From Sesamum alatum (taxonomy: Eukaryota; Streptophyta; Magnoliopsida; Lamiales; Pedaliaceae), in the NCBI GenBank assembly GCA_034509735.1, contig JACGWO010000011.1, forward strand, positions 18,894,979 to 18,958,978: DNA of 64,000 bases. Reading direction: 5' to 3'. The notes under the pieces are model-generated. The model had not been told where the DNA came from, ran no database searches, and saw nothing but the letters and a program-made list of their open reading frames with translations. The translations under genes and the position numbers were made by a program. Every line of letters begins with the position of its first letter. Within the stretch, counting starts at the first letter, position 1. This document shows positions 34,457 through 45,699 of the stretch, one piece after another.

Positions 34457-35261
34457 TGATAATATCAATGTATCAATTTTCACCAATGGAGATGTGCAGC
34501 TTAATTAGTAAAAGAGTCCAAGCCTAATTAATGTATAACTAGTAGGCGTAGAAGGCCTAAGGAGCAAAATACCACCTCCAGTCCAACTGAAATTTGCTAG
34601 CTAGATCGAGCCATCTCAAACCAGCTCAACTAACGCATCAATACAACTTCTAACCTCAGACGACACATCAACTTGAAGACATGTTAGCAGGGGATAACTG
34701 CACAATCTAGAAATTCCGGATAAGCCTACGCTGCCATCAATAGGTAACAAACTTCTCCTAAATATGCAGTTTTCTTGTTGATGGTGAAGTTTTGAATCCT
34801 GCTCATATGGGACTTAGATGACGTGACATATGGCTGGATCAATGTAATACCTTAGAATTAGACTTCTCCTAGAATCCATTAATATGAAGGCCATGCTATA
34901 CCGACTCTTAAATTATCTTATCCGGCTCCTATAATAGGACTCTAGATAGGCCAAAGCAAGTAATTTGCCCTTGAACCACTTGAACCTATTTTGAATCTCA
35001 CTTAATCTCTTCATTTAGCTCACTAACCTTTCCATTCTTTCATTTCTATAGCACTCTACACATTCTTTATACATTCTCTCACTTAACCTACTGATTGTTA
35101 CATATTTTCCCTATATTCTTACTTCAATCTCATCCAAATTCATTGCTAACTTAAGTATTGAAACGTTAACTGTTGTTTTGTTGATTAGTCACTAGAAAAT
35201 CTTAGGATCGTCAATCGGTCCTTCGATATTTTATTGTGTTACTGGACTTTGATAAACATCA
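34457..35261 (+). mobile_element. Left LTR of non-autonomous element I
   Basis: 805 bp, from TGATAATATCAATGTATC to GATAAACATCA. It aligns along its length with 36920-37760 (shared CAACTTGAAGACA, CAGGGGATAAC, CTCACTAACCTTTCYATTCT, TTTCATTTCTATAGCA, TTAGGATCG). Obvious divergence between the two LTRs indicates age. Confidence 0.75.
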
Positions 35262-35839
35262 GTTACGCCATCTGTGGGAACATTTGAGTTAAAACGTGAG
35301 TATGATGAATCCCGTAAATAAAAAAGATAATTGTCCAAAATGGATCCCTGAATGCTATCATACCTGCTTGACAACAAGACGACTGTATTGAAGTACCTTT
35401 CTCGGTTGGTTGCTAGTAGTTAACATTCCCAAGCATGAAATAGCTATCCACACATCACCTCAACAATGCGATTGTTGCAAACTATCAGCTCGACTATCCA
35501 AGGCTTAGCCTTGTCTGCTCCTCGGGCTTCTCCTTCACTTGCACAAGTGATTGGTACCTACAACAACCTCAACGTTAATGTCCAAGGGAAATTCAGTTGG
35601 AGAATGACGTAATTAAGTATTCCACAACAAACAATAGGTGGTTGGGATTTAGTACATAATCAAACCAACAAGTTGTGCTCTTAACGAGCCCAGGTAGGAC
35701 CAAGAAACCAATTCTATTTGTACTCTCACTTAATTGGTCATCGGCACGTATCCAACTTAGGAATTATTTAGGACTAGTGGACCAGTTAAACCATTTGATT
35801 ACTATGTCCTATTAAAAGTAAATTGCTAGCTCATGATGA

Positions 35840-36760
35840 ACTGCGACCTGTGATTACGCTGATGGAGCTATTGGCTATGACCACCTGAAGGGCTCCGACT
35901 TGTTACCACCTGGTCACTTTGCCTGTGACCATGCTGCAAGGCTGTGTCTTGTGACCACTTTGATGGGCCCCGACCTATACCCACGTTGACGGGGGTTGTG
36001 GCCTAGATAATTCGAGACACTTCAACTTGTGACCATGCTGACTAGGCCTATAGGTTGTGATTACCTGATCGCCTTTGGCCTGTGATCACTATATTGTGAT
36101 AACTTGACGGGAACATTGATGGGGGCAATAACCTGTGATAACTTGATGGGATCTAGCATGTGACCCCACTGGTGAGGGCTATGGCTTGTGACAAGTTGAC
36201 GAGCTTCAACCTTTAGCCACGTTGATGGGGCTATGGCATGTGATAATCTTACGACCTCCGACTTGTTACCACCTAATAGGCTCCAGCCCCTGACCATGCT
36301 AACATAGGTTATGTCCTTGACAACCTAATAGACTCTAGCTAGTGACCTTGGCGACAGGTTACAACCTAGGAGCGAGCTGGTGGAGGTTATGGCTTTTGAC
36401 AACCTAATGGGCTCCTACCTGTAACCACCCCTTAGGCTCCAGCTAATAACCATGCTAACATGGCCTACAGCCTATGATAATCAAACAGGATCCACCTTGT
36501 GATAATATTATGAGCTTCGTCCTGTGAACAAGCTAACTAACACAATAACCTATGACAAGTTGATGGGCTTCGCCTTATGACTACCTGATGGCTCCACCCT
36601 ATAGCCATCCTGACGGGAGCTACCGCCTATGAACACCTAACGGGCTCTAGCCTGTGACAGGGGAAATAGCTTGTGACAACTTGATGGGCTCTAGCTTGTC
36701 ACCATGCTTACGAGGGCTATGGCCTGTCAATAATGTGACTGGTAACCTGTGAAGGGGCTA
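35840..36760 (+). repeat. Degenerate tandem array (GGGCTCCGGCCTGTGACC type)
   Basis: About 0.9 kb built from roughly 30 half-units near 30 bp. Recurring phrases are GGGCTCTAGCCTGTGAC, CATGCTGACGGGGGCTATGG and ACAACTTGATGGGCTC. Neighbouring units alternate between a CTC and a TAT variant, suggesting a dimeric unit near 60 bp. It fills most of the interior of element I. The same motif recurs at 51060-51309 and 53618-53780 in element II. Confidence 0.8.
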
Positions 36761-36919
36761 GAAGACTGAACACCTTACACAAGAGTGAGCACACAAAGAG
36801 CTCAATAGAGTTACCAACTTGAGGTGAGCTGGCACACATGCAGGAGCAAGTTATATATGACTTCTACTCTAGTAGTCTGCTTACAATAAACTACTAGAGT
36901 GGGGTGAGAGAGGGGGACG

Positions 36920-37760
36920 TGATAATGCCTAGTATCAATTTTCAAGGCTAATGGAGTTGTCCAACCAAATTAGCCAAAGAGCTCATGCCTAACTAATGCA
37001 TAACTAGGAGGTCAAAGGTGCACAAGGCATAAGGAGCAGAATATAGCATCTTCAACCTAGCTCAAACTGCTTGGGAGATCGAGCCAGCCCAATACCTACT
37101 AGCAGCCTACTAGTGACCAACCAGCTCAACTGACATATCAACATCACTTTCTACCTAAAATGACATATCAACTTGAAGACAAATCAACAGGGGATAACGA
37201 CACTAGCTGGAAATCAGGTTAAGACCTGGCTAACCCCCAACATGTACCACACATCCTTCTAAATAGACAATTTTCTTATTGATGTGCAATTTTTAATTCT
37301 TGTTTGCGTGGGACGTGGATCACATGACATAGTTGGACCAGTATGTAATATTAAAGAATTGGACTTTTCCTACAAAATGAGGGATATGAAAATCATGCTT
37401 AACCAATTTCTAAATTGTTTCATCCAGCTCTCATAAATAGGAGTCTACATGGGACAAATGAGATAACTTTCTCTTGAATAGTTTGAACTTACTGTTATTC
37501 ACACTTAATCAATTCATTTAACTCACTAACCTTTCTATTCTCTCATTTCTATAGCATTTCACATGTCCTTTTTACATTCTCTCACTAAATTTACTAATTC
37601 TTACATATTTCTTTTTTTATTTATTCTTTATTCGTCTCCAAAGTTTTACAAACTTAAACTTTGAAGTGCTAACCAATACTTTGTAGGTCCTCCAAAAATT
37701 TTAGGATCGCCAGTCGATCATTCGTCATTTTATAATGTTGTTGGACTCCAATAAGCATCA
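36920..37760 (+). mobile_element. Right LTR of non-autonomous element I
   Basis: 841 bp, from TGATAATGCCTAGTATC to CCAATAAGCATCA, preceded by a purine-rich tract at 36900-36918. It matches 34457-35261. Confidence 0.75.
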
Positions 37761-38604
37761 AAGCCAAAATCATATGTTTCTCTCCGCAAACTTTTTATTA
37801 GTAAAATTGTACATGTTAAGCTTTAATTTCCCCGAAACTTCAACTTCAATTTTATTTTATTTTTTTACCCTTTTTTACTTTTAATTTCAATATTCTCAAT
37901 TTTTACTACAATCAAATGGTTCACAAATATAATCTGTAAATAAAAACTACTTTGTTCAATTTATTTTCATGAAAAGCTAGTTGGTACTCAGTTTAGCTAT
38001 TGAAACACTACCTTAATTGAACATGAGGTCAGTTCGCTAAAACTAAAGGAAATAAAGACGGAGCAATCAAAGGATGACGAGCTACATGCATGTATTTTGG
38101 GCTTGGACAGCTACCACATTGACTTTATTAGTAATTTAATCAGTCGTGTGATGTAACACAATTTGACTTATTACATGTAACCGCATGCCTATATTTCTTT
38201 ATATGACAACGTTATCCTTCAAGGAAACAAGTCTATCTGAAACAGATAATCTGTAGTTATCAGACGTAAATTTACCAGATGAACTCGCATCAAATGATCA
38301 TAGTTGCCTATAATTTTTTTCATGATTGATAGAGGAAAAATTTCACTTAGTATTGAGTAAAAGCGGACAAAACGAATCGAAGCATAACTCTCATTCATGA
38401 GGAACGAAATGGATATAAATTCACAAGAAAAAAGTTATTTTTAATTTAATGTAATTCATGTATAAATTCTAAAGTTATCCAAAAAGCAAGTGGAACGACC
38501 TTCATTCAGAATCCCCACACACTAATTCCGTGGGAAACAGTTCGAACTCAAGATTTCCTACGACAGATGATCTTGTATTTGAAATTGGTTGTGTACGTGA
38601 GTGT
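37761..38604. other. Intergenic DNA, no gene seen
   Basis: AT-rich with poly(T) runs. No protein motif or transposon terminus was recognised. Confidence 0.55.
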
Positions 38605-39102
38605 CACTAGAAAAAATTTAAAATTTAACTATGGCTAATTGTCATATTTAAAAATAAATAGTTATAGGGAATAGTCATTCACCACGGTTATACAACGATT
38701 ATTGATCGTGGTATTTGCAAGTGTAACTAAAATATTGGGCTAAATGCAATTACCCTATTTATGATATGCAAAATGTGCAAAAAAAAAAACCTCTGTGAAA
38801 AAATAAATAACAATTTACCTCCTGTATTTTAAAAAATAGAGCAAAAAACCCCTTAAAATTGGAGCAAAAAACCCCTCATAATACAGGGGGTAAATTGTTA
38901 GTTATTTTTTCACAGGGGGTAATTGCTCTTTTTGATTAACACAGGGAGGCAAATTGCATTTAACCCCTAAAATATTTGTCATGGCACTAAAAACCATGGC
39001 AAAAAGAATTTTCATGATTGATAACATGGTTAATAATAATTATTTACAATAGTTTTAATGCGTAGCCAATAAATTTGTAGTTAATAATAAATTCTTCTAG
39101 TA
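38605..39102. mobile_element. CACTA-type MITE, TSD TGT
   Basis: The left end is CACTAGAAAAAATTTAAAAT; the right end, inverted, is TACTAGAAGAATTTATTATT, a one-base variant of the CACTAG terminus. The flanks are TGT at 38602-38604 and 39103-39105, the 3-bp duplication expected for CACTA elements. There is no coding capacity. It contains a second MITE (38737-38966), so the unit without insert is about 260 bp. It sits about 0.6 kb upstream of the ATL start codon. Confidence 0.75.
38737..38966. mobile_element. Fold-back MITE with 10-bp TSD, inside the CACTA MITE
   Basis: 230 bp with inverted ends GGGCTAAATGCAATTACCCT and GGGTTAAATGCAATTTGCCT, flanked by CTAAAATATT at 38727-38736 and 38967-38976. 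A 9-10-bp duplication suggests Mutator-like mobilisation. The arms are nearly complementary over about 90-100 bases (for example AACAATTTACCTCCTGTATT against AATACAGGGGGTAAATTGTT), so a transcript would fold into a long hairpin. A relative lies at 21016-21208. Confidence 0.85.
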
Positions 39103-39499
39103 TGTGTTGAATGTGAGCGTAATTAAAAAAAAAAAAGAATTGCACCCATACAGACTCCATTGTCTCGGGCAAGGCCAATGAAGGATGTTTTATCACATTT
39201 TAATATTATACAATAATTTTACACTTAGGTGTATGTATAGTATGCATTATCTTATATATAAATTACAGTTTACTTAATTATATATTAAGAAAGAATACAT
39301 ATTTGACCGTGATACACGAGAATATGATAAACCATGCACACCGGCCGTTCTAAATAGTACTGCTCATGATGATGTCTACCCAAGTCAGAAGTTAGACAAA
39401 TATACAAGAAAACCCTCCTCCCACTTCTCTATCACCACACAAATCATAAGTTAAAATACTCCCAAACACATAATAAATACTGCCAATTTCCTAATTCCT
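39103..39499. other. Upstream intergenic region of the ATL gene
   Basis: AT-rich spacer between the MITE and the TATA box. I did not identify transcription-factor sites I could defend. Confidence 0.5.
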
Positions 39500-39507
39500 T
39501 ATATAAA
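39500..39507 (+). promoter_or_regulatory. Probable TATA box of the ATL gene
   Basis: TATATAAA lies 168 bases before the ATG at 39675, in an AT-rich, C/A-containing context typical of plant promoters. A second TATA-like sequence (CATATATATTAA, 39588-39599) lies closer; which one is used decides whether upstream ATGs are in the mRNA. Confidence 0.5.
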
Positions 39508-39559
39508 CAAGAATAAACAACCAAGAAACCAAGCAAACTATTATAAAAAAATTTCATGT

Positions 39560-39724
39560 ATGAAACAAAACCAATGTCAAACTACCAACATATATATTAA
39601 TTTTGGACTCTTCTACATACAAGATAAGTATTTTCTGGCACCCCACCACACCCTTTGGCCTAAAGATTTTCACAATGATCACATCATTTCTCCTTCTCCA
39701 ATTCATCATTATCTTCTTCATTGA
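39560..39724 (+). other. Upstream ORF overlapping the ATL start codon
   Basis: An ATG at 39560 opens a 54-codon frame that ends with TGA at 39722-39724, past the ATL ATG at 39675 in another frame. A shorter one runs 39556-39600. If transcription starts near 39530 these would precede the main start and could lower its translation. If the TATA-like site at 39588 is used, they are not in the mRNA. Confidence 0.35.
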
Positions 39725-40964
39725 TGTTAAGGCACAAAATCCTTCAGAAACCACAGAAGTTATGCCTCCACAGGATGACTCAGTCAGCAACAATTTCCAG
39801 CCTAGTCTAGCTGTTGTGATTGGCATGCTATCGATCATGTTTGCTCTCACCTTCATCCTAATTCTCTACGCCAAATTCTGCCACCGGGGTTCCTCGTCGT
39901 CGTCGTCGGTCTACAACGCCACCGGCCAACAAATTCAAGATGGGCTGCTCCGGTCCCGGTCCTGTGCCTCAGGGCTCGATAAAACGGTAGTCGAGTCCCT
40001 TCCGTTCTTCCGATTCTCATCTCTTAAAGGGTCGAGGGACGGCCTGGAATGCTCTGTCTGTCTTGCCAAGTATGAAGAGGTCGAGATTCTCAGGCTGCTG
40101 CCCAAGTGCAGGCACGCGTTCCACATTGGTTGTATTGATCAGTGGCTGGAGAAGCACTCGACGTGCCCCCTCTGCAGGCGGAAGCTGAGCGCGGACGATC
40201 TTACGTGCTCGACTAGCTTGAGATTTCTATGGAGCCAAACGGAGGCAAGATCTGAATCGAATCTAGAGCTGTACGTTGAACGACAGGAGAGTCGCTACGG
40301 GTCGTCCAGATTCAGCATTGGCAGCAGCTTCAGGAAAGCTGACAGGGGGTCGAACAAACAGGAGGAATTGCCTATACAACAAGCCATGGATTCCGATGAT
40401 GAGAATCATGACAAGCAGCCGCCTCTCCACCGATTCAACCACAAGATCAACGTCGTCTCCGACGTCGTCCTCAAGCATCGCTGGAGCAACGTCAGCTCCT
40501 CCGACCTCATGTTCCTCAACTCGGAGATGCTCAACGATCTTTCCAGCGCAAGATTCTCGTGTCTGGATGAGGAAATAAGAGACGATGATGGGATCATGAA
40601 TGTCAAACAGGAGATGGGGAGAAAAAGAGAGTTTGAGAGCAAGATGATGGAAATCAGACAAGCCCGTCAGGACAACAATTCCTTTCCATTCCCGACAAGC
40701 TCGGATTCCAAACAGTTCGCGAATTCAGGGTTTGGATCGAAAGCCCTGAATCCCAATGAGAAGAGATCCATGTCTGAGATAATAGTTCATCCAAGATTCA
40801 GCACAGAGTTGGCTAGGGGTGAAGATTCATGTGTAGATTTGAGGGAGGAGAGAACGAGAAGGCTTTGGCTGCCGATTGCAAGGAAAACAGTGCAGTGGTT
40901 TGCGAATAGAGAAAGAAGAGCTCCACAGTCTCAAGAATCAAATCTGAAGAATCTAAATGTATAG
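39675..40964 (+). CDS. ATL42: RING-H2 finger E3 ubiquitin ligase, ATL42-like
   Basis: The only intact gene in the window: a 429-residue, intronless membrane E3 ubiquitin ligase of the ATL family, expected to pass ubiquitin from an E2 to target proteins. Residues 1-21 form a hydrophobic signal-like segment; 45-65 (LAVVIGMLSIMFALTFILIL) is a transmembrane helix; GLD at 100-102 in SGLDKTVVESLPFF is the ATL signature; the RING-H2 domain uses C126, C129, C145, H147, H150, C153, C164 and C167 with canonical spacing (C-x2-C-x15-C-x-H-x2-H-x2-C-x10-C-x2-C) and the P-x-C-x-H-x-F-H core. The tail ends in a conserved RRLWLPIARKTVQWFANRER block. Length and layout match Arabidopsis ATL42 from memory; ATL43 or another ATL is possible. 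I chose the ATG at 39675 because the longer frame from 39603 starts with TTG and would place the signal sequence internally. It is more GC-rich than its flanks. Confidence 0.93.
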   Translation: MITSFLLLQFIIIFFIDVKAQNPSETTEVMPPQDDSVSNNFQPSLAVVIGMLSIMFALTFILILYAKFCHRGSSSSSSVYNATGQQIQDGLLRSRSCASGLDKTVVESLPFFRFSSLKGSRDGLECSVCLAKYEEVEILRLLPKCRHAFHIGCIDQWLEKHSTCPLCRRKLSADDLTCSTSLRFLWSQTEARSESNLELYVERQESRYGSSRFSIGSSFRKADRGSNKQEELPIQQAMDSDDENHDKQPPLHRFNHKINVVSDVVLKHRWSNVSSSDLMFLNSEMLNDLSSARFSCLDEEIRDDDGIMNVKQEMGRKREFESKMMEIRQARQDNNSFPFPTSSDSKQFANSGFGSKALNPNEKRSMSEIIVHPRFSTELARGEDSCVDLREERTRRLWLPIARKTVQWFANRERRAPQSQESNLKNLNV

Positions 40965-42016
40965 TACTTCACCTGAAATTAGTTCAGATTCTTTAGCTCC
41001 ACATCCAGAATGTTGAATTACGACCACTCTCTTTTTCTTTTGTTACCAATTGATGGGAATTCTAGTCCAGATCAGATTTGATCGACCCTGAACCGTGGAG
41101 AGCCATTCAAATCTGATTTGGATAAGAAATTGCCATTGAGCTACGGTTTTTAGTACTTGTGCTGCAAGAGATGATAGAAGAATTGGTAGTTTTTGTACAT
41201 GGAAAACTTTCAATTAAGTCTTGATTTTGACATGTAAATCGAATGAAATTCAAAGGTTTTTTGCCTCTTCTAATTAGTATTTTTTTTTCAAGAAAAAGGA
41301 AAGAGTTTGGTTATCTGAACTATAACAAAATTAAACAGCATCGATTTTCATTCTTTTAATGGTTAATATTGAAGTGATATGGTAATTAATTATAATTTTA
41401 ATTTCGCTGTTAAGATGAAATAAAATACAATGAGTAAGCTTGTTGCATTAATTTTTGGTATGATAAGCAGAAGCATGCAGCATTTTCAGGACTTTCTTAA
41501 GTGGGAAACTGTGGTTCAGAGTTGGAGAATCTCTTTCTGCTCAGAAACTTCTGACAGAAGATAGTCAGAACTCTTTGTGAATGCTTCAACTACTTTAGGA
41601 ATTTACATCTACCCTTGAGTATATAGGTATATATATAGGGTTTGATGTAACATACCTCCTTATAAAAATAATATTGGGTAAAAACTTCGGTTACTTGCAT
41701 TTGACGTGATGAATCTGAATTTGAAAAAGAATTTTAAATAACTCTATTTGAAAAGACTTTTAAATTTATTATTATTGAACAAAATATAGTTTAAATTAAG
41801 TTAGAGTTGAAGAATTTGAAATTTTTTAAATTTAGAATTATTCAAATAAATTTATAGGTTCGTTTTTGAGGATTTGAAATCTTTCAATCCAAATATAATT
41901 TTAAGTTATGTTTGGATTAGTAAATTGGCCCGAGTATTTGAAAAAATGATTTTGAATGACTTTATATTAGATGAATTTAAAATTCATTAATATTCAAATA
42001 AATATCTTAATTGCAA
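40965..42016. other. 3' flank of the ATL gene, then AT-rich DNA
   Basis: No clear AATAAA lies just after the stop; an AATGAA near 41243 could serve for polyadenylation. From about 41690 the sequence is AT-rich with several related TTTGAAT-rich phrases. No further gene is seen. Confidence 0.45.
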
Positions 42017-43210
42017 GCATTTACTGCTCTTTATATTAGGAGATGGCAAATAAGGACCCTAAAATATAGTAGTGGCAAATAATGTTCCTGAAATTAAACT
42101 TTTTTTATTGCACAACTCCGGCCATTGAATTTTTAAAAGTAGCCAGATTTTGCTAACGTGGAAAGAAATTAGGGCTTTTTTTGGGGAAAAAGCTGATTGG
42201 GCATGTTTTTCAAAATATACTGCCACATAATTGATTACATGAAAAAAAAATTACCTAACATAAAATTTATATTTATATTATGTATATAATTATAAATTAT
42301 AAAAATAAATTTATTATATAATATAAACTTAAAAAAAAATTAACCACCCTTGGTCGCCGCCCCATCTGCCCAAAGAAGGGGGCGACCCCCGAACTACATT
42401 GAGTGATGGCAATGCACAACTGGACGCAGCAATCGCCCAGATCTATATATCTGGGTGACCGCCGCCGCCTAGTTATATATGCACTGGCGACGCCCTTCGG
42501 CCCCTGACGTCGCCTTTTTTTTTTGGGGGGAGGGGGGGTGGGGGTAGGGGTGGATGGATTGGGGCCTGGGGTTTGGGTGTAAGGGCTGGGTTGGGGTGGG
42601 GTGGGGGGTGGTTCTTAAAAAAATTATATTATATAAAAATAATAATTTTATTTTTTATAATTTATTATAATAAAATACTAATTTTATGTGTTTGTATTTA
42701 TTTTGTTGTGTTGATAATACATTTAGTTGATTTTTTTTGTTAAAACTGATATATTGAGTTATATATTATATTATAATGTAAAAAATATTTTAAAATCTTT
42801 AAAATTATTTATTATATCCACACATAGGTGTACCATGATATCTAGTATGAAATATAAATTTAAAATTTATTTTTGTGGTGAGGAGACGTAAAAAAAATTC
42901 AGTCAGTAAAAGAACACCCAAACAAAAAAGTGACTTTTCATTTTTTTCATGTCATTGCTTATGTGGCAGAAAAAAAAGAAAATATCTTAGTTGGCAATTG
43001 ATTTTTTATTACAATTTCATATCTGCAAAAGCCCTAAAAAAAGCGCTATTTTTTGTCAACGTCAGTAAATTTTGGCCACTTCCAAAAATTCAGTTGCCGA
43101 AGTTCTGTAATTATAAAAAAAAATAGAAAAAATAAACTTGAGGCATTATTTGCTACCTTATATTTAGGGTCTTTATTTTGCTACCCGATAATATATGAGG
43201 TAGTAAATGC
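42017..43210. mobile_element. Mutator-like TIR element with G-rich core
   Basis: About 1.2 kb with long imperfect inverted ends. The left begins GCATTTACTGCTC with GGCAAATAAGGACCCTAAAA and GCCATTGAATTTTTAAAAGT. The right, inverted, begins GCATTTACTACCTC with AGCAAAATAAAGACCCTAAA and GGCAACTGAATTTTTGGAAG. The matching extends over roughly 150 bases. The centre (42340-42612) is GC-rich, unlike the ends. No transposase motif is seen. A target duplication could not be fixed, so the exact ends are approximate. Confidence 0.6.
42525..42612 (+). repeat. G-run tract with quadruplex-forming pattern
   Basis: 88 bases with about 15 runs of three or more G separated by 1-6 bases (GGGGGG-A-GGGGGGG-T-GGGGG-TA-GGGG and so on). 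This satisfies the usual G-quadruplex pattern many times over. It lies inside the Mutator-like element. Confidence 0.8.
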
Positions 43211-44617
43211 TATTAAATCCTAACAAAATATAGTTCAAATTTTGATTTAAAGGATTCAAAATATTTAAAATTAAAATTATCTAAACAAATTTAAATAATT
43301 TGTTAATTATGATATGAAATCTATTACTATTCAAATGTGCCTTAAAAAAGAGAAGGGCACGGAATCCCGTAAAAAAAGGCACCACAATTACGTGATGCAA
43401 TTTTATTTTTTAATGTGATTTTTTAATTTACTTAATTTAGAGGCAATATGTGGTTCAAGAATGACACATTATTCATGGGAAAGATAGATTATAAGTTCCT
43501 ATGTCAAGAGGAGAGTTGAAGAGCTAAATCTACTAATCCCCTTTAAAAATAAAAAATAAAAAGACTTCTTAACGCAGAAGGTAGTAAGTTAATTAATCAG
43601 CTTCTTTTTAAATAATTTCAGGGTTTGTTGTTATTTTTTTATTCAAAAAAATTATTATCTATTAATATTTTTATAGGAGAATAAAATACAATTAATCCCT
43701 ATATACTTAAAATCATATATAGAATTGGTTTAGTTAATACATAGGCCGCAACATCAGCAATTAATTACGTAATTCAATTTTTATTTTATTTTATTGTTTT
43801 TTTTGTACGTGGTACGCAACTGCAGCATGCAATAATTACTTTAATGGATTTTTAATAAATTAATGTTTCCATGTACGTACCCACCCCACCTAAGCATGAA
43901 TGCTTTCAATTGTTAAAAAAACAAAAAAGAAAAAGAAAAAATAAATAAATAAATCCTATTTAATTAGCTGTCCAAGAACTTTATACTTAATTTCTTAATC
44001 AAGATAACGTGATAATGCGAAACTACAACCTACTCCATTATTATTTAAAAATTAATTCCATTATGAGACATTTTACTTAACAAGCCGTCACCACAATTAA
44101 ATAATTGTCATGCCCTTTTCATACATGTATATATTAGTCAATTATGGATTTAATAACATGATTTTTTTTCTGCAAATTAAGTGTAAACAATTAAGGAGGC
44201 ACAGCAATGACGTATAAGCTGATGATTTATGCTAATATTCTAAGTGTAAATAAGGTGACAAAAAGAAGTATTTTATGTGAATTATTAATTAGCTATGAGA
44301 CAAGCAATATATATTGACGTACGTTGTGCTATTCATATTAAAGTATAAATTGTAAGGAATTCCTCCATGTTTTGAGCATACTATTCAGGTACAATTGTTG
44401 GGAATTAATTAACCTGGGAGATAGTATTGGCATTCAGAATTTATTCTAGTTACGATGAAGTTAATTCAATTGATTGAATTTGAAGTAGTGAAGTAAATAG
44501 TAGAATACGTTATTGTTGAAATTTATTTGAATTATTATCGCGGTTGAAAATTGTGTGATCTTAATTTGATTATTGATTCGATTTGGTTCATATGAGCGTT
44601 AATCAATATTTATAGGA
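43211..44617. other. Intergenic DNA, no gene seen
   Basis: AT-rich sequence. The flanking TTTGAAT/TTCAAAT-rich phrases on both sides of the Mutator-like element resemble each other. No coding motif. Confidence 0.5.
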
Positions 44618-45620
44618 TGAATTATACTTAAACCTCCTCTGAAAATGTAAAATTATATTTTTCTCCAAAAACCTTTTAAATTTATATCTGCGGCCCTTTT
44701 AAGAATTCGCTGTTCAAACTAGACCTCTTCTATTAGGGTTTGGATGGAACATGCTGACGTCAATAAAAAATTACATAAACATTCAATTTTACTCATCATT
44801 TAGCATTCCGTATAATTTAGGGTGAATTACAATAACCTCTCTTAAGGTTTGATATAATTACGGATACCCCTCGCTTTTTTAAAAGTTATAAATACATCCC
44901 TAAGGTTTGTAACGGTCTAACAAATAACTCATCTTCATCCATTTTTATGGGTGAACTGACCAAAATGCCCTTATGCAAATCGAATTATTTATTTAATTTT
45001 TAAAAGTTTTTGAATTTTTTGGACTAAAATGCGTACGGAGAGGTTTTCTACACTTTTTACACAGAGGAGCAAGAATATAATTTGCGTCGGTTGATTTTTC
45101 TAAAATTTAAAAAGAAAAAACAAGGGCCAAATGAATAATTTCAGACTTGTGGTTAAAAATTACAAACCTATTTGTAATTTTTAAAAAAATGATAGGGTAT
45201 TCATAATTATGTCAAATTTAAGGGAAGGTCATTGTAATTAACCCTGTAATTTACTGAAAAAAATACCCTAGTAATATGTTTATACTTGTAATGAAAATAT
45301 ATAATATATACATAAAGTCAAATAGGTATATTGAGATAAAATTAATATTGTTTGCAAATTATTATAATTGAATAAAATGTACCTATTGATGAATGAAAAA
45401 AACTAGTCATTTTGTTAATAATTTATACGAAATGTTGAATAGGGGTATAATTAGAAGTCTTTATTGTTTTTCTTTTTGTATGTCAACCTTTTTTTGTCCA
45501 AACTCTAACTAAATAGGTAAAGTTATAAATGGAGAATTCTTACAGGGGGTGCTAGTGTAATTTTAAAAGTGTTAATGGGAAATGTAATCTCATATTGTCG
45601 ATGGAGTCTAAGTGTAACTA
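44618..45620. mobile_element. Possible outer MITE enclosing another MITE
   Basis: The left end AGGATGAATTATACTTAAAC and the inverted right end GTTAGTTACACTTAGACTCC are similar, as are inner phrases (GTAAAATTATATTTTTCTCC against AAAATTACACTAGCACCCCC). Target duplications are not clear, so this outer element is tentative. Confidence 0.35.
44819..45245. mobile_element. MITE with inverted ends over 50 bp, Mutator-like
   Basis: 427 bp. The left end AGGGTGAATTACAATAACCT and the inverted right end AGGGTTAATTACAATGACCT match well for about 55 bases (both continue to TTTGAYATAATTAYGRATAC). The flanks are GTATAATTT and GTAATTTAC, possibly a worn 9-bp duplication. No coding sequence. Confidence 0.65.
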
Positions 45621-45699
45621 ACACATTTATTTGAACACAATTTGTCAATTGATAGATGTCCGAGTAATCTCACTTAAAGTCCCGCTTTGGTTAGATCAG

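Larger units (their letters stand above)
34457..37760 (+). mobile_element. Non-autonomous Gypsy-like LTR element I with tandem array
   Basis: A 3.3-kb element with two direct LTRs (34457-35261 and 36920-37760), TGAT...ATCA ends, a primer-site-like GTTACGCCATCTGTGGGAAC at 35262-35281, a 1.66-kb interior without protein motifs, and a polypurine tract (AGTGGGGTGAGAGAGGGGGA) before the second LTR. Most of the interior is a degenerate tandem array (35840-36760). Flanking 5-mers (TAAGT, AAGCC) do not match. Lacking gag and pol, it would depend on a related autonomous element. Element II at 49326-54868 has the same design. Confidence 0.75.

Noticed and set aside
35840..36760. Array read as a CRISPR or regularly spaced repeat system
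   Set aside because: Units are contiguous and degenerate with no unique spacers, and they lie inside an LTR element of a plant genome.
39603..39674. Longer ATL reading frame starting 24 codons upstream
   Set aside because: It begins with TTG, and the added residues would place the signal segment internally. The ATG at 39675 fits the family better.
39554..40661. Minus-strand and alternative-frame ORFs of 60-132 codons over the ATL gene
   Set aside because: They lie on the other strand or frames of a clearly coding gene, have no recognisable motif, and reflect its codon composition.
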